A DNA stretch of 64,000 bases from Propylenella binzhouense (GTDB lineage: Bacteria; Pseudomonadota; Alphaproteobacteria; Rhizobiales; Afifellaceae), in contig NZ_SPKJ01000001.1 in the NCBI RefSeq assembly GCF_009866965.1, positions 62,001 to 126,000 of the forward strand. Direction: 5' to 3'. The notes below the pieces were generated by a model. It was not told where the DNA came from. It saw only the letters and a list, made by a program, of their open reading frames with translations, and made no database searches. Below are positions 1 to 8,457 of this stretch, piece after piece (position 1 is the first letter of the stretch; each line of letters opens with the position of its first letter). The position numbers were made by a program, and so were the translations under genes.

Positions 1-1053
1 GAAAAACGCCCCGAGCGAGGCGATCCGGCTGAGGTCGAAGAAGACCGTCAGAAAGCCCGCGATCACCACGGTGTAAACGAGCGTGTGGTCCTTGATCGTG
101 CCCGGCATCCCGAAATGGCTGTGCGGGATCATCTTCATGTCGGTCAGCATCGCCAGCATCCGCGAGACGGCGAACACACTCGCGATCAGACCCGACGCCG
201 TGGCCACCAGCGCCAGCGCCACCGTTAGATAGAAGCCTGTCTGACCCAGTGCGGGCCGGGCCGCCTCGGCCAGCGCGTAATCCTTCGCCGCGACGATGCG
301 GTCGAGCGGCAGGCTGGAGCCGACCGCGAAGGCCACAAGCAGATAGACGACAACGCAGATGGCGATGGACCAGACGATGGCGCGCCCCACGTTGCGGTTC
401 GGGTCAGTGATCTCGGCGCCGCTGTTGGTGATGGTGGTGAACCCCTTGAAGGCGAGGATCGACAGCGCAACCGAGGCCACGAAGCCACCGGCGCCCAAGT
501 CTCCGCCAGTAGCTTCGAACGAAAAGCCGCTCGCCCAGAGACCGGCCGTGCCGAACAAGGCGATGCCACCCACCTTCAGCACAGCCATGACGATGGACAG
601 AAGTCCGACCGACCGGTTGCCCGAGACGTTCACGAGATAGGCGAAGACAATCAGCCCGACGCCCAGAACCGGCACCAGAACGCTGTCCGGATCGCCGCCG
701 AACGCCCGAAGCGTGTAGGTGCCGAAGGTGCGCGCGACGAGGCTTTCGTTGATGACCATCGACAGCGCCATCAGCAGCGACGCCCCCGCCGCGACCGTCA
801 CCGGCCCATAGGCCTTCGTCAGGATCATTCCGATGCCGCCTGCCGACGGAAAGGCGTTCGACATCTTGATGTAGGTGTAAGCGCTGAACGCGGTCACGAT
901 GGCGCCCACGACAAACGACAGCGGGAAGAGCGGACCGGCAAGCTCGGCGATCTGACCTGTCAGCGCGAAGATGCCCGCGGCAATCATCACGCCGGTGCCC
1001 ATGGCCACCGCGCCCGTCAGGGTAATGCTGTTCTTCTTGTAGGTGTCCGCCAT
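1..1053 (-). CDS. APC-family amino acid permease (3' end outside window)
   Basis: The minus-strand frame is open from an ATG at 1053 to the left edge (351 codons), so the C-terminus is missing. The N-terminus has the APC-superfamily look: a short hydrophilic start, then a first helix with a GTGVMIAAGIFALTG motif (the glycine-rich unwound substrate site of helix 1), followed by repeated hydrophobic helices. It should be an inner-membrane, proton-coupled transporter of amino acids or related amines; the substrate cannot be read. GAGGAA sits six bases before the ATG. It is the last visible gene downstream of a copper-linked cluster on the same strand, but about 115 bases separate it from the next gene, so co-transcription is uncertain. 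Confidence 0.8.
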   Translation of the reverse strand, partial: MADTYKKNSITLTGAVAMGTGVMIAAGIFALTGQIAELAGPLFPLSFVVGAIVTAFSAYTYIKMSNAFPSAGGIGMILTKAYGPVTVAAGASLLMALSMVINESLVARTFGTYTLRAFGGDPDSVLVPVLGVGLIVFAYLVNVSGNRSVGLLSIVMAVLKVGGIALFGTAGLWASGFSFEATGGDLGAGGFVASVALSILAFKGFTTITNSGAEITDPNRNVGRAIVWSIAICVVVYLLVAFAVGSSLPLDRIVAAKDYALAEAARPALGQTGFYLTVALALVATASGLIASVFAVSRMLAMLTDMKMIPHSHFGMPGTIKDHTLVYTVVIAGFLTVFFDLSRIASLGAFF

Positions 1054-1168
1054 CAGTATTCCTCTTCAGGCTCTTTTCGCAATCCAAACCGCACGAGCGA
1101 CAGTCCCGACCGACGCAGCAGCGTCGGCCGCGGCCTCGGGCTGAAGCAGGATCTGAACGCGCCCGGTG

Positions 1169-1693
1169 TCATGCGGCCGCCTCATCGATGATCTGTGCGC
1201 CAAGGAGGTGGCGACGGGTCAACCAGACCAGGAGCGGAGGAATGACGAGCCATTGCAGAAGCGGACTGAGCCCGGTGCCTAAGGGCGGCACAAGCGGCAT
1301 CAGTTCCGAATAGGTCCAGCGCATGCTGATATTCGTATAGTAATACTCAAACCCGACAGTCAGCAGGATGCCGACAGCGACAAAGATCACGGTTGGAAGA
1401 CGCGTCGGCCGAAGGACCCAGTCCCGTCTGCGCGCCGCCAGAGAGGCAATCCAGAATGCCGTCAGTGCGAACCCGACGTCGCCGAATGTTGCCGATATGC
1501 ACAGCTTGATTGCGTCCCAATGGGGCAGCTCTGCCATGCCGGCATAAGTTGGCACCTGAACGAATTCCCAGACGAAATGCAGCAGGAATGAAAGGAAGAC
1601 GATCGGCAGTTCCGGTGCCCTCCACAGATCGACACGCCGCGCGCGGTTTATTGAAATGGCGCGCCTCGCGGTCATGTTGGAGTGCTGCACCAT
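1169..1693 (-). CDS. small multi-pass membrane protein of unknown function
   Basis: A 174-aa protein with about four hydrophobic segments (around residues 29-47, 63-90, 100-120 and 145-160), basic at the N-terminus. I do not recognise a named family. The ATG at 1693 overlaps the stop of the DUF302 gene by one base (TGATG), so the two are probably translationally coupled. It lies in a run with a multicopper oxidase and a DUF302 protein, which suggests a role in metal or redox homeostasis at the inner membrane; this rests on context only. Confidence 0.7.
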   Translation of the reverse strand: MVQHSNMTARRAISINRARRVDLWRAPELPIVFLSFLLHFVWEFVQVPTYAGMAELPHWDAIKLCISATFGDVGFALTAFWIASLAARRRDWVLRPTRLPTVIFVAVGILLTVGFEYYYTNISMRWTYSELMPLVPPLGTGLSPLLQWLVIPPLLVWLTRRHLLGAQIIDEAAA

Positions 1694-2079
1694 CAGATCG
1701 CCGCGACGGCCTTCGCCAGAAGGTCGCGAACCTGGCCCGCGACGGCGGTCAGTTCGGTGTTCTCGATCGCCTGCATCGACGCCACCGGGTCGATTGCGCT
1801 GACCTCGACGCCGCCCTCGACCTCGCGCAGGATCACGTTGCAGGGCAGCATCGCGCCCACCCGCGGCTCGATCCCGATCGCCTGATGCGCCATCTTCGGA
1901 TTGCAGGCGCCAAGGATGCGATAGGCCGGCATCTCGACGTCAAGTTTCTTTTTCATGGTCGTCTTGACGTCGATCTCGGTCAGTACGCCGAAGCCATGGT
2001 CTGCAAGTGTCTTGCGCGTGCGAGAGTCGACATCATCGATGCCCGCGCCGGGGATCATTCGATCGATTGTGTAAGACAT
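1693..2079 (-). CDS. DUF302 family protein
   Basis: A 128-aa protein matching the DUF302 pattern: an N-terminal strand-helix unit, a 'GFGVLTEIDVK' stretch, then 'YRILGACNP..AHQAI' and 'LPCNVILRE'. DUF302 proteins are small alpha/beta proteins often found beside copper- or sulfur-handling genes; no biochemical activity is firmly assigned. AAGGA lies upstream of the ATG at 2079. It sits between a 37-aa membrane peptide and a coupled membrane-protein gene in what looks like one copper-linked transcription unit. Confidence 0.8.
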   Translation of the reverse strand: MSYTIDRMIPGAGIDDVDSRTRKTLADHGFGVLTEIDVKTTMKKKLDVEMPAYRILGACNPKMAHQAIGIEPRVGAMLPCNVILREVEGGVEVSAIDPVASMQAIENTELTAVAGQVRDLLAKAVAAI

Positions 2080-2095
2080 GAAGAAATCCTTCCTT

Positions 2096-2209
2096 CTACT
2101 TTCCGATGTATTTGATCAGCGCTGCTATGATCAGGACAACAAGGACGATGCAAAGCAGGCCGAAAAGCCAGCCAAAGCCCATTCCATAGCCCATATCGTT
2201 CCAGTTCAT
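2096..2209 (-). CDS. 37-aa single-pass membrane peptide
   Basis: A very short gene: the N-terminal MNWNDMGYGMGFG is rich in Met and Gly and is followed by one hydrophobic helix (WLFGLLCIVLVVLIIAALI) and a short basic tail. The start at 2209 is chosen over an upstream in-frame ATG because AAGGAGGA lies directly before it. Small Met-rich membrane peptides of this type occur next to multicopper oxidases; the function is unknown. It lies 16 bases upstream of the DUF302 gene and 134 bases downstream of the oxidase. Confidence 0.65.
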   Translation of the reverse strand: MNWNDMGYGMGFGWLFGLLCIVLVVLIIAALIKYIGK

Positions 2210-2343
2210 CTTCGTTCCTCCTTCATTTCTGCTGCATGATGCGCCTTTCGCCCGGCCCTGGCGATAACGTGAGGCAGGACGCGAAGGCACATGGCAGGTG
2301 TCGGGATTTCGGTGCGCTTCCCGAGAAAGCGCCCCGTGGCAGA

Positions 2344-3828
2344 TCAGACCGACGCCGTGACCGCAAACTCGGTCATCATTCCTGAGGCCAGATGCGGCAT
2401 GTGATGGCAGTGCAGCATCCAGCGTGCAGCCTCGCCCGCGTCGAGGGCCACATCGATCATCGACATCGGCGGAACATAGATCGTGTCGCGCAGTGCGCCG
2501 GCAACGGCCCGTCCGTTCAGACCGACCACCTGGAAGGCATGCCCGTGCAGATGCATCGGGTGACCCATCATCGACATGTTGTGGAACGACAGCACAACCC
2601 GTTCGTTGTGGCGCGCGACGATCGGCTGTTGCTGGCCCCAGACGTCTCCATTGATCGTCCAGACATAGGGCTGCATCGTGCCGCCGAGCATCAGCATCTG
2701 GCTGCGGTCCACAGGTCGATCAGGCAGGGCTTCGAGGCCGATCAATCGCGCTTCTTGCGCCAGATCGGTGTCGAACGGGGCTGCCTCTGTCTCCGCCAGG
2801 GCCGTGATGCGCCGGACGTCCGCGCCTTGCGTCGCGAGGATCAGGCCGGTGCGCTCGCGCGCGCCTTCGCGCAGCGCCAGGATCGGCCAGGCCCCCCCTT
2901 CGCTCGGCAGGTCGATCTCGAGATCAAGCCGCTGACCCATCGCCAGCCCGAACTGCGTGCCCGGGACAGGCTGAACGGTATGTCCATCCACAGCAATCAG
3001 TCTCGCCGAGACCGCACCGGTGTCGATCCAGAATACCGTCGCCGCGGCAGCGTTGATGACGCGCAGCCGGATGCGTCCGCCGCGCTCGACCTGCACCACC
3101 TCCGGGTCCGAGAGGGTTCTGTCGTTGGCGAGATAGGCGTCCCAGTCGTAATCGTTCAGGTCCATGGCCATGCCACCCATGCCCATCATGCCGTTCATCG
3201 GCATGTTGCCCGTAGCGCCCTGGCCCGTCCCTGGCATCGCACCCCCGCCATGGCCGGCGCCGTGGCCACCTCCATGTCTGTTGGCAGTCTGTCCGCCCGT
3301 GATCTCGGCAAGAACGTCCTCCGGCGGCGTGAACGAGAAGTCATGCAGGAGCATCACGACTTCCTGCCAGTCGGCGCGCAGGTCCTCCGGTGACCGCACG
3401 ATCAGCGGCGCGGCAAGAAGCTGCATCTCCTGGATCGGCACATGGCTGTGCATCCAGTGGGTGCCTGGCCGGGGTTCGAAATCGTAGGATCGGGTCTCTC
3501 CCGGCGCCAGGAGAGGCATCGGCATGTCCGGCACGCCGTCCTGCACGTTGGGCGGGATCTGGCCGTGCCAATGGATGATCGTCGGGGTATCGAGCGTGTT
3601 GGTCAGGTCGACCCGGAACCTCTGGCCGGGGTCGAGCACCAGTCCCTGGCCGCTGGGACCGGCGAGACCGAAAACGGTGGCCGCACGGCCATCAATATCG
3701 AGTGTCCGGGTCGCGGCGGACAGCGCGAGAGGCGCCGCCACCTGCGCGAGGACAGCGCGCGGAAGGTGAACGGAGGCAAACGCCGCCGCACCTGCGGCCA
3801 GAAAGCCGCGTCTTGAAATGGTATGCAT
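2344..3828 (-). CDS. Tat-exported multicopper oxidase (CueO/CopA-like)
   Basis: A 494-aa oxidase expected to oxidise Cu(I) or phenolic substrates with reduction of O2 to water in the periplasm. The N-terminus carries a twin-arginine signal (SRRGFLAAGAAAF, cleavage after about residue 29). All four copper-ligand motifs are visible: HWHG at about 86-89, HWMHSH at about 124-129, HPMHLHGH in the C-terminal third, and HCHHMPH near residue 473. A Met/Gly/His-rich insert near residues 185-225 resembles the methionine-rich copper loop of CueO-type enzymes. GAGGAGA precedes the ATG. It is flanked by a secreted Met/His protein and small membrane proteins, consistent with copper tolerance. Confidence 0.9.
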   Translation of the reverse strand: MHTISRRGFLAAGAAAFASVHLPRAVLAQVAAPLALSAATRTLDIDGRAATVFGLAGPSGQGLVLDPGQRFRVDLTNTLDTPTIIHWHGQIPPNVQDGVPDMPMPLLAPGETRSYDFEPRPGTHWMHSHVPIQEMQLLAAPLIVRSPEDLRADWQEVVMLLHDFSFTPPEDVLAEITGGQTANRHGGGHGAGHGGGAMPGTGQGATGNMPMNGMMGMGGMAMDLNDYDWDAYLANDRTLSDPEVVQVERGGRIRLRVINAAAATVFWIDTGAVSARLIAVDGHTVQPVPGTQFGLAMGQRLDLEIDLPSEGGAWPILALREGARERTGLILATQGADVRRITALAETEAAPFDTDLAQEARLIGLEALPDRPVDRSQMLMLGGTMQPYVWTINGDVWGQQQPIVARHNERVVLSFHNMSMMGHPMHLHGHAFQVVGLNGRAVAGALRDTIYVPPMSMIDVALDAGEAARWMLHCHHMPHLASGMMTEFAVTASV

Positions 3829-3901
3829 GGTCGTCTCCTCGGGACATCCCGTCCCGATCTGAATGCCTATGGGGACGCCGCGGGCGTCCGCCCGGGCGCG
3901 A

Positions 3902-4267
3902 TCAGAGGAGACGGAGCTTGGGAGGGCGGTCGTTCAGCCCGGGCGCATGGCCGACGTGGCCTGCCTCAGCCGGAAACCCATGACTTGCGGACCGTTGCGC
4001 AGGGAGACCGGCTTGCGCGCCGGGCATGGCCAGGAAGGACGCAAAACCCGCGCAGATGAAATCGCACATTCCGGCATCGGCCGCTCCACAATGCCGTGCA
4101 GGGTCACAAGCCGGGTCCGTGATCTCCGGAGAGTGCATCATTTCGCCGACATGCGTCGTGTGGTCCGCGCTGGAACTCATGCTCATGCGCGCGGCATGCG
4201 CCGAACTCACCGCCGTCACCACGGTGATCGCGAGTATGGCAAGCATGGTGACGAGACGTGCGATCAT
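3902..4267 (-). CDS. small secreted Met/His-containing protein, likely copper-associated
   Basis: A 121-aa protein with a clear signal peptide (MIARLVTMLAILAITVV, cleavage near AHA-AR). The mature part has Met, His and Cys in clusters (MSMSSS, HTTHVGEMMH, CDPARHCG, MCDFICAG), as in small periplasmic copper-binding proteins. The ATG at 4267 is the only start that yields a signal peptide at the N-terminus. It lies just upstream of the multicopper oxidase on the same strand and faces away from a broken cytochrome gene. No named family is recognised. Confidence 0.6.
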   Translation of the reverse strand: MIARLVTMLAILAITVVTAVSSAHAARMSMSSSADHTTHVGEMMHSPEITDPACDPARHCGAADAGMCDFICAGFASFLAMPGAQAGLPAQRSASHGFPAEAGHVGHAPGLNDRPPKLRLL

Positions 4268-4395
4268 GCTGCAAAGATAGGTATTGCTCACGCCAATGTC
4301 CAATGTCGCGCGGGCCTCGCCGCTGGCACATGGTGGTCCCAGCGGAATGCGAAAGGTGACGGGGAAAGACATCTTGGGGAAAACCCCTCCGAAAT

Positions 4396-4837
4396 ATTGT
4401 CGGGAGCGGTCTCGTTGTCGGAGGCGTGATCCTCGCTGTCTTCGCCGTCTCGCATAATGCAAGTCCCACATCCACTGCCGTAGCGTCGCTGGGACATTAT
4501 CGCCGATGGACGCCAGATCTATGCCGATCAGTGCGCCGCCTGCCACGGCGTGGATCTGGAAGGCCAGCCGGAATGGCGTAGACCGCCTCCCTCCGGCCGA
4601 TTGCCCGCGCCGCCGCATGACGAGAGCGGTCACACATGGCACCATCCCGACGAACTCCTGTTCCGCATCGTCAAGGAAAGCACTGCCTCAATCGTCGGTG
4701 GCGGGTACGAGAGCGACATGCCCGGCTTCGCAGGAGTAATGAGCGATGCGGAGATCCGCGCCGTTCTCGATTAAATCAAGAGCACATGGCGGGAGCGCGA
4801 ACTCAGCTACCAAGAGAGCGTGTCAGCTGCCAGCTGA
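4396..4837 (+). pseudogene. c-type cytochrome, inactivated by frameshift and stop codon
   Basis: One frame from about 4399 encodes a membrane-anchor or signal helix (LVVGGVILAVFAVS). Near 4498 the reading shifts to a second frame carrying a haem c motif CAACH (4532-4546), then GHTWHHPDELLFRIVK and GYESDMPGF, the distal Met region of a small cytochrome c family found with multicopper oxidases. TAA at 4772-4774 falls where relatives have a Tyr codon, and the same frame continues with IKSTWRERELSYQ to a TGA at 4835-4837. No ATG opens either frame. The gene is therefore a relic with at least two lesions. It is divergent from the copper genes and was probably their redox partner. Confidence 0.75.
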
Positions 4838-5318
4838 CTCTCGTCTTGACCGCCGAGCTACCCGGGCCAGAGCGTGCGGACCGGAATCCAGATCGCCTTG
4901 GCGATCATCATAAGATTCTCGGTCAGGGAGACAAAGCCGAGCGGCACGTTGCCCGATCTGCCGAACCGGCGCATTCAGTTCGCGCTTTTCGATGCAGACC
5001 GCCTTGAAGACCGAGAGCGCACTCCGCTTTGGCCCGAGCAGGGGCACTTTTCCTGCAGAACCGTGCCGACGACTGTGTCGAGGAAGCCATTGCCTCAAAC
5101 GAGCCAGAGGCGCAGCGGCAGAACGTTCGCGAAATCGCTAGCCTCCTATACAACGTCCGCCCGTTCTCAAAAGGCAGCAGAAATAGGTGCCGAATACCCC
5201 ATCTAAAATAGTCGCTTATGGCCGGCAAGGCGAGCGAAAATGGCGGCTAAGACGGGCGGTTGGCCGAATCACGCTCGACTGATTCGGTCGCCGTGCCGAC
5301 CCGCCGCCGGAAGCGATC
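4838..5318. other. about 480-bp stretch without a supportable gene
   Basis: Short open frames exist on both strands, but none has a convincing ribosome binding site and family pattern. A minus-strand peptide ending near 4860 (VSLTENLMMIAKAIWIPVR) looks like a fragment of a membrane protein C-terminus, but there is too little to name it. This is the boundary between the copper cluster and the conjugative-element block. Confidence 0.5.
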
Positions 5319-5348
5319 AGGCCCCACCCGGTCGCTCGGGCGGGGCCT
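5319..5348 (-). terminator. GC hairpin after the DUF736 gene
   Basis: Arms AGGCCCC (5319-5325) and GGGGCCT (5342-5348) enclose a second CCCG/CGGG pairing. The hairpin begins 12 bases past the DUF736 stop. There is no strong U-tract, so it may be a Rho-independent-like terminator or a 3'-stabilising hairpin. Confidence 0.45.
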
Positions 5349-5360
5349 GGGGCTCGCGCC

Positions 5361-5687
5361 TCACTCGCCGTTGCGGCGGCCGTTGGGGCGGGACCAGATC
5401 AGGCTGTAGCCTTCGCCTTCCTCGTCGTCGAAGAGGTTGGCATAGATGGGAGCCGTGAACGACGGGTCGTCGAGCTTGAGGCTCAGATAGTCGCGGCCCT
5501 CGTTGGAGCGCTTGGCCCAGGCGGCGCCGATCTCGACGCGGCCCGCGAAGACGCGGTGGCTGGGAGCGTTCTCGCCCGAGCGGTTGGTCTCGGGAAGGAT
5601 GCGGACGTTCTTCGCTTGGACCGAGAGGGTGACGATCTGGCCGGTGAACTCGGTGCCGGACTTCTTGAAGGTGCCGATGGTCGCCAT
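5361..5687 (-). CDS. DUF736 family protein
   Basis: A 108-aa protein starting MATIGTFKKSGTEFTGQI, the characteristic opening of DUF736, with the conserved 'NVRILPETN' and 'APSHRVFAGRVEIGAAW' blocks and a 'YLSLKLDDPSFTAPIYANL' C-terminal half. DUF736 proteins are almost universal passengers of alphaproteobacterial conjugative plasmids and ICEs; their biochemical role is not established. AAGGAGAA precedes the ATG at 5687. A structured repeat with a relative upstream of the DUF2493 gene lies 128 bases before the start. Confidence 0.9.
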   Translation of the reverse strand: MATIGTFKKSGTEFTGQIVTLSVQAKNVRILPETNRSGENAPSHRVFAGRVEIGAAWAKRSNEGRDYLSLKLDDPSFTAPIYANLFDDEEGEGYSLIWSRPNGRRNGE

Positions 5688-5783
5688 GGTAGTTCTCCTT
5701 GATCTCTGTTTCGAGCCCGCACCATTGCGGCCTCGATGGCGATCGACAGGCCGGAGGCGATCGACGCCGCACCTGCTTGCAGG

Positions 5784-5862
5784 CCGGAGCGCAGCGGAGG
5801 ATGGCAGCCGGGAAGACTTTCTTGTTTCGCGAGGAATGGGCGCAGCCCAGGGGAAGAAAGTC
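5784..5862 (-). promoter_or_regulatory. structured leader repeat C, copy 1 (upstream of DUF736)
   Basis: An inverted repeat GACTTTCTT (5815-5823) / AAGAAAGTC (5854-5862) contains TTCGCGA and an inner GGGC-gca-GCCC hairpin (5838-5848). The preceding 30 bases (CCGGAGCG, AGCGGAGGA, GCAG blocks) match copy 2 at 8369-8457. Its near edge is 128 bases before the DUF736 ATG, against 125 for copy 2 before the DUF2493 ATG. The role is unknown; a leader, promoter or single-stranded-DNA signal is possible. Confidence 0.55.
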
Positions 5863-6281
5863 GATTGGCGCCATTGCGGCATAGGCGATCGAGGCGAAGC
5901 CGGTGTCCGGCCAGATCAGCCCATCAAAAAGGCCGCTTGGAGCGCTCGATCAGACAGAGAAGGATCAGGGAGAACCTGGCCACACCGTCGTGCAACCGCA
6001 GAGAGATCCGACAGCGACGGCGGTCAGGGCTTCGCCATGTCGAGGCAAACGAACCTGCGCATGAATACTCCCGATGAGTAACGCGGGAGCGAGCGATCCG
6101 GCCGCGGCTTTCGCAGGCGTTGTCGTTCGTTGCGCGACCCTGGCCTCGTGTTCCAACGTGACCCCGCGATCAGCAATTCGCTGCGATCCCGGAAGTCCCG
6201 CAGCGCACAGCGAAAGCCAACCGACGCGGCGGAGTCGAAGGCTTCGGGCTGCTCTGGCAATGCCGCGCCGCTGGAATGGCG
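5863..6281. other. about 420-bp stretch without a supportable gene
   Basis: The open frames here are short, low in family signal and lack good ribosome binding sites. A peptide MRRFVCLDMAKP ends near 6024 on the minus strand but its upstream frame looks like non-coding GC-rich translation. Nothing further is recognised. Confidence 0.45.
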
Positions 6282-6722
6282 TCAGGCGCGAGCCACACCC
6301 TGACCGGGCTGACCGGGCGGGGCCAGTGTCGCGAGGCGAGCGAAGGCAGTGATGGCGACGACAATCGCCCCGACAACCGAAAAGGCGATCTGCCAGCCCT
6401 CGGAAGGCATGGTGTGCTTCACGATGCCATGTGTCGCGTGATAGCCGGCGACCGCGGCGGGTACGACGAAAGCCAGGGCGATCGGCAGTCGCAGCCAGAG
6501 CGGCTTGACGAAAATGAGCAGCAAATGCCCGACGAGGAGCGTCGCGAAGCCGGCAACGACCCCAACGGCGATTGCTCCGAGCCAGCCGGCGCCGGTGCCG
6601 TATGCCCACACGCCAGCGGTCACGCCCGCGAAGAGCAGGAGTGTATAGACGGCAAGGTAGAACAACAAACAGCAGATCACGCCGATGGCGGCGATACTGG
6701 CGAGGATGCTGACGGCAATCAT
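6282..6722 (-). CDS. small polytopic membrane protein, conjugative-element associated
   Basis: A 146-aa protein that is almost entirely hydrophobic, with four or five membrane segments (around residues 3-27, 28-47, 50-72, 76-95 and 112-132) and a polar C-terminal tail. The start at 6722 gives an N-terminal helix immediately. I do not recognise a named family. It sits between DUF736 and DUF2493 genes, a position often held by unnamed membrane proteins in alphaproteobacterial conjugative elements. Function unknown. Confidence 0.65.
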   Translation of the reverse strand: MIAVSILASIAAIGVICCLLFYLAVYTLLLFAGVTAGVWAYGTGAGWLGAIAVGVVAGFATLLVGHLLLIFVKPLWLRLPIALAFVVPAAVAGYHATHGIVKHTMPSEGWQIAFSVVGAIVVAITAFARLATLAPPGQPGQGVARA

Positions 6723-6852
6723 GACGGTGGCCTCCGTGAGAAGTATCTGACGGTCGCGCCTTCCACCACCACCACGGCGCGCCCTAGGAATACTGGGATC
6801 GCATCAGAAATGCGAGGGGCAGCGGCAGCACCCAACAGGTCGGAGTGGGCTC

Positions 6853-7285
6853 CTAAGCGAGCGCAAGCACGATATCGGCATAGGCGGTCGGGACGTCCTG
6901 CGGCAGATTGGACCGGCATTCGGAATGCGGCGCTTTCGTAGGGCCCAGTGAAATGCGGGGCGTCGTTGTCGACCGGCTCGGGTGCATCGTATCCGTCGTG
7001 CTCGCCCTCCAGCACGATCGACCGCACGCTCATGTGAGGCTGCGACGCCAACCGTTGCTCGACCGCATCATAGGCCGGATCACTCGCGACGAGACCGAAC
7101 CGATGGCGGTACGAATGGATGACGACGTCCACGAAATCGGGATTGTCGAAGGCCGCCGCAGTTTGTTCGAAGATCGCAGCGTCGAACGGTCATGTCGGAG
7201 ACCAGAGCCGCCACAAGAGGCAGCACAATTCGCGGCGGTGCATCGCCAGCCCGGCTCGGCCGCGTTCGGAATGTCCTGAATGTTG
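6853..7285 (-). pseudogene. alpha/beta hydrolase (epoxide hydrolase/dehalogenase-like) 3' remnant
   Basis: Frames on the minus strand concatenate to the C-terminal third of an alpha/beta hydrolase: HSERGRAGL, then CCLLWRLWSPT, an in-frame TGA at 7190-7192 where relatives carry Trp, then FDNPDFVDVVIHSYRHRFG, LEGEHDGYDAPEP and HFTGPYE. Near 6935 the frame slips and a different frame supplies NLPQDVPTAYADIVLALA with a TAG at 6853-6855; this last block contains the region that follows the catalytic His. The 5' two-thirds are absent. It is a decayed cargo gene next to the DUF2493 gene. Confidence 0.7.
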
Positions 7286-7346
7286 TAGCCGTTGCCGCTT
7301 CGGCATGCGTGACGGCGTGTGCCTGGCCAGCGCGAAGCAGCGGCGC

Positions 7347-8270
7347 TCACGCGCCGCCGAACCGCCACACGGGAATGCCGAGCTTGCGGGCTTTGTCGGC
7401 GAGATTCTCCTGAATGCCAGTGCCCGGAAAGACAATGATGCCGATCGGCAGGACGGCCAGCATGGCGTCGTTGCGCTTGAAGGGTGCGGACTTGGCGTGC
7501 TTCGTCCAATCGGGCTTGAAGGCGATCTGCGGCACGTTGCGGTGATCGGCCCAGCGCGCGGCGATGCGCTCGGCGCCTTTCGGTGAGCCGCCATGCATGA
7601 GCACCATGTCCGGATGCTTGGCGTGCACCTGGTCGAGCTTGGCCCAGATCAATCGATGATCGTTGAAGTCGAGGCCGCCGCTGACCGCGACCTTCGGGCC
7701 AGGCGGCAGTATGACCTCGATTTCGGCGCGCTTCTTCGCGGCGAGGAAGTCGCGGCTGTCGATCATCGCTGCGGTCATCGCGCGATGGTTGACGAGTGAG
7801 CCGTTACGCGGCCGCCAGGCCGAGCCGGTGTGGCGCTCGAAGTGCTTGCAGGCCTGGTCGCGCATCAGCTCGAAGGCGTCGCGCCGCTCAATGAGCGTCT
7901 GTCCTTCGGCGATGAGCCGCTCCAGCTCGACGGACTTGACCTCGGTGCCGTCCTGTTCGCGCTGGCTGCGACGCTGCGCCTGCTCGTTGTCGTCGAGCTC
8001 GCGGGCGATGCGGTCGGCGGCTCGGTGAAAGACGTTGGTGGTCGACCACAGCAGATCTTCGAGATCGGGCTCGAGGCGCGTGTCGCTGAGCGTGGCGACA
8101 AGAGCATCGAAGATGTCGGCGATGGCCCCGGCGACGAGGTTGCCTTCGGGAAGCGGTCGGGGATCCGGTTCGTCCTGAAAGGGGCGGAAGCCATAGAGCT
8201 GAAGCTCGGAGAGAACGTGATCGGTCGGGGACGAGTTGTGGTGGGGTTCGAAGTCGTCGTCGGTGGCCAT
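7347..8270 (-). CDS. DUF2493 (SLOG-superfamily) protein
   Basis: A 307-aa protein. The first 130 residues are acidic and helical (ending in a charged RSQREQDGTEVKSVELERL segment). The C-terminal third is the DUF2493 domain, a Rossmann-like SLOG fold expected to bind a nucleotide or derivative: VAVSGGLDFNDHRLIW, VLMHGGSPKGAERIAARWA, AVLPIGIIVFPGTG. The start at 8270 (MATDDDFEPH) begins the known family boundary; the much longer open frame upstream is GC-driven. DUF2493 proteins are common in proteobacterial conjugative elements. Exact function unknown. A 14-bp perfect inverted repeat lies in its leader. Confidence 0.85.
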   Translation of the reverse strand: MATDDDFEPHHNSSPTDHVLSELQLYGFRPFQDEPDPRPLPEGNLVAGAIADIFDALVATLSDTRLEPDLEDLLWSTTNVFHRAADRIARELDDNEQAQRRSQREQDGTEVKSVELERLIAEGQTLIERRDAFELMRDQACKHFERHTGSAWRPRNGSLVNHRAMTAAMIDSRDFLAAKKRAEIEVILPPGPKVAVSGGLDFNDHRLIWAKLDQVHAKHPDMVLMHGGSPKGAERIAARWADHRNVPQIAFKPDWTKHAKSAPFKRNDAMLAVLPIGIIVFPGTGIQENLADKARKLGIPVWRFGGA

Positions 8271-8368
8271 GGGATGCTCCGTCGCTGGATTGGCCGCGAC
8301 CCTCGCGGCCTTCATGGCGACGGAAGACGGTGGGCGGGCCGGCTCTGCACCCGGAGCGAAGCGCAGGG

Positions 8369-8457
8369 CCGAAGCGCCAGCGGAGGACCGCAGGGGGCCG
8401 ACTATTTTGCTTCGCGATGTAAAGGCGGCTCTGCCGCCGACGGAAAATAGTCGGCCC
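8369..8457 (-). promoter_or_regulatory. structured leader repeat C, copy 2 (upstream of DUF2493)
   Basis: A perfect 14-bp inverted repeat, GGGCCGACTATTTT (8395-8408) and AAAATAGTCGGCCC (8444-8457), encloses TTCGCGA and an inner perfect hairpin GGCGGC-tct-GCCGCC (8424-8438). The 5' flank and internal TTCGCGA match copy 1 at 5784-5862. The near edge is 125 bases from the DUF2493 start. The rest of the 330-bp gap to the Toprim gene shows no gene. Confidence 0.6.

Noticed and set aside
4838-5270. Open frames of about 110 codons on both strands between the copper cluster and DUF736
   Set aside because: No convincing start signals, and the translations do not resemble any family; at most a scrap of membrane protein on the minus strand.
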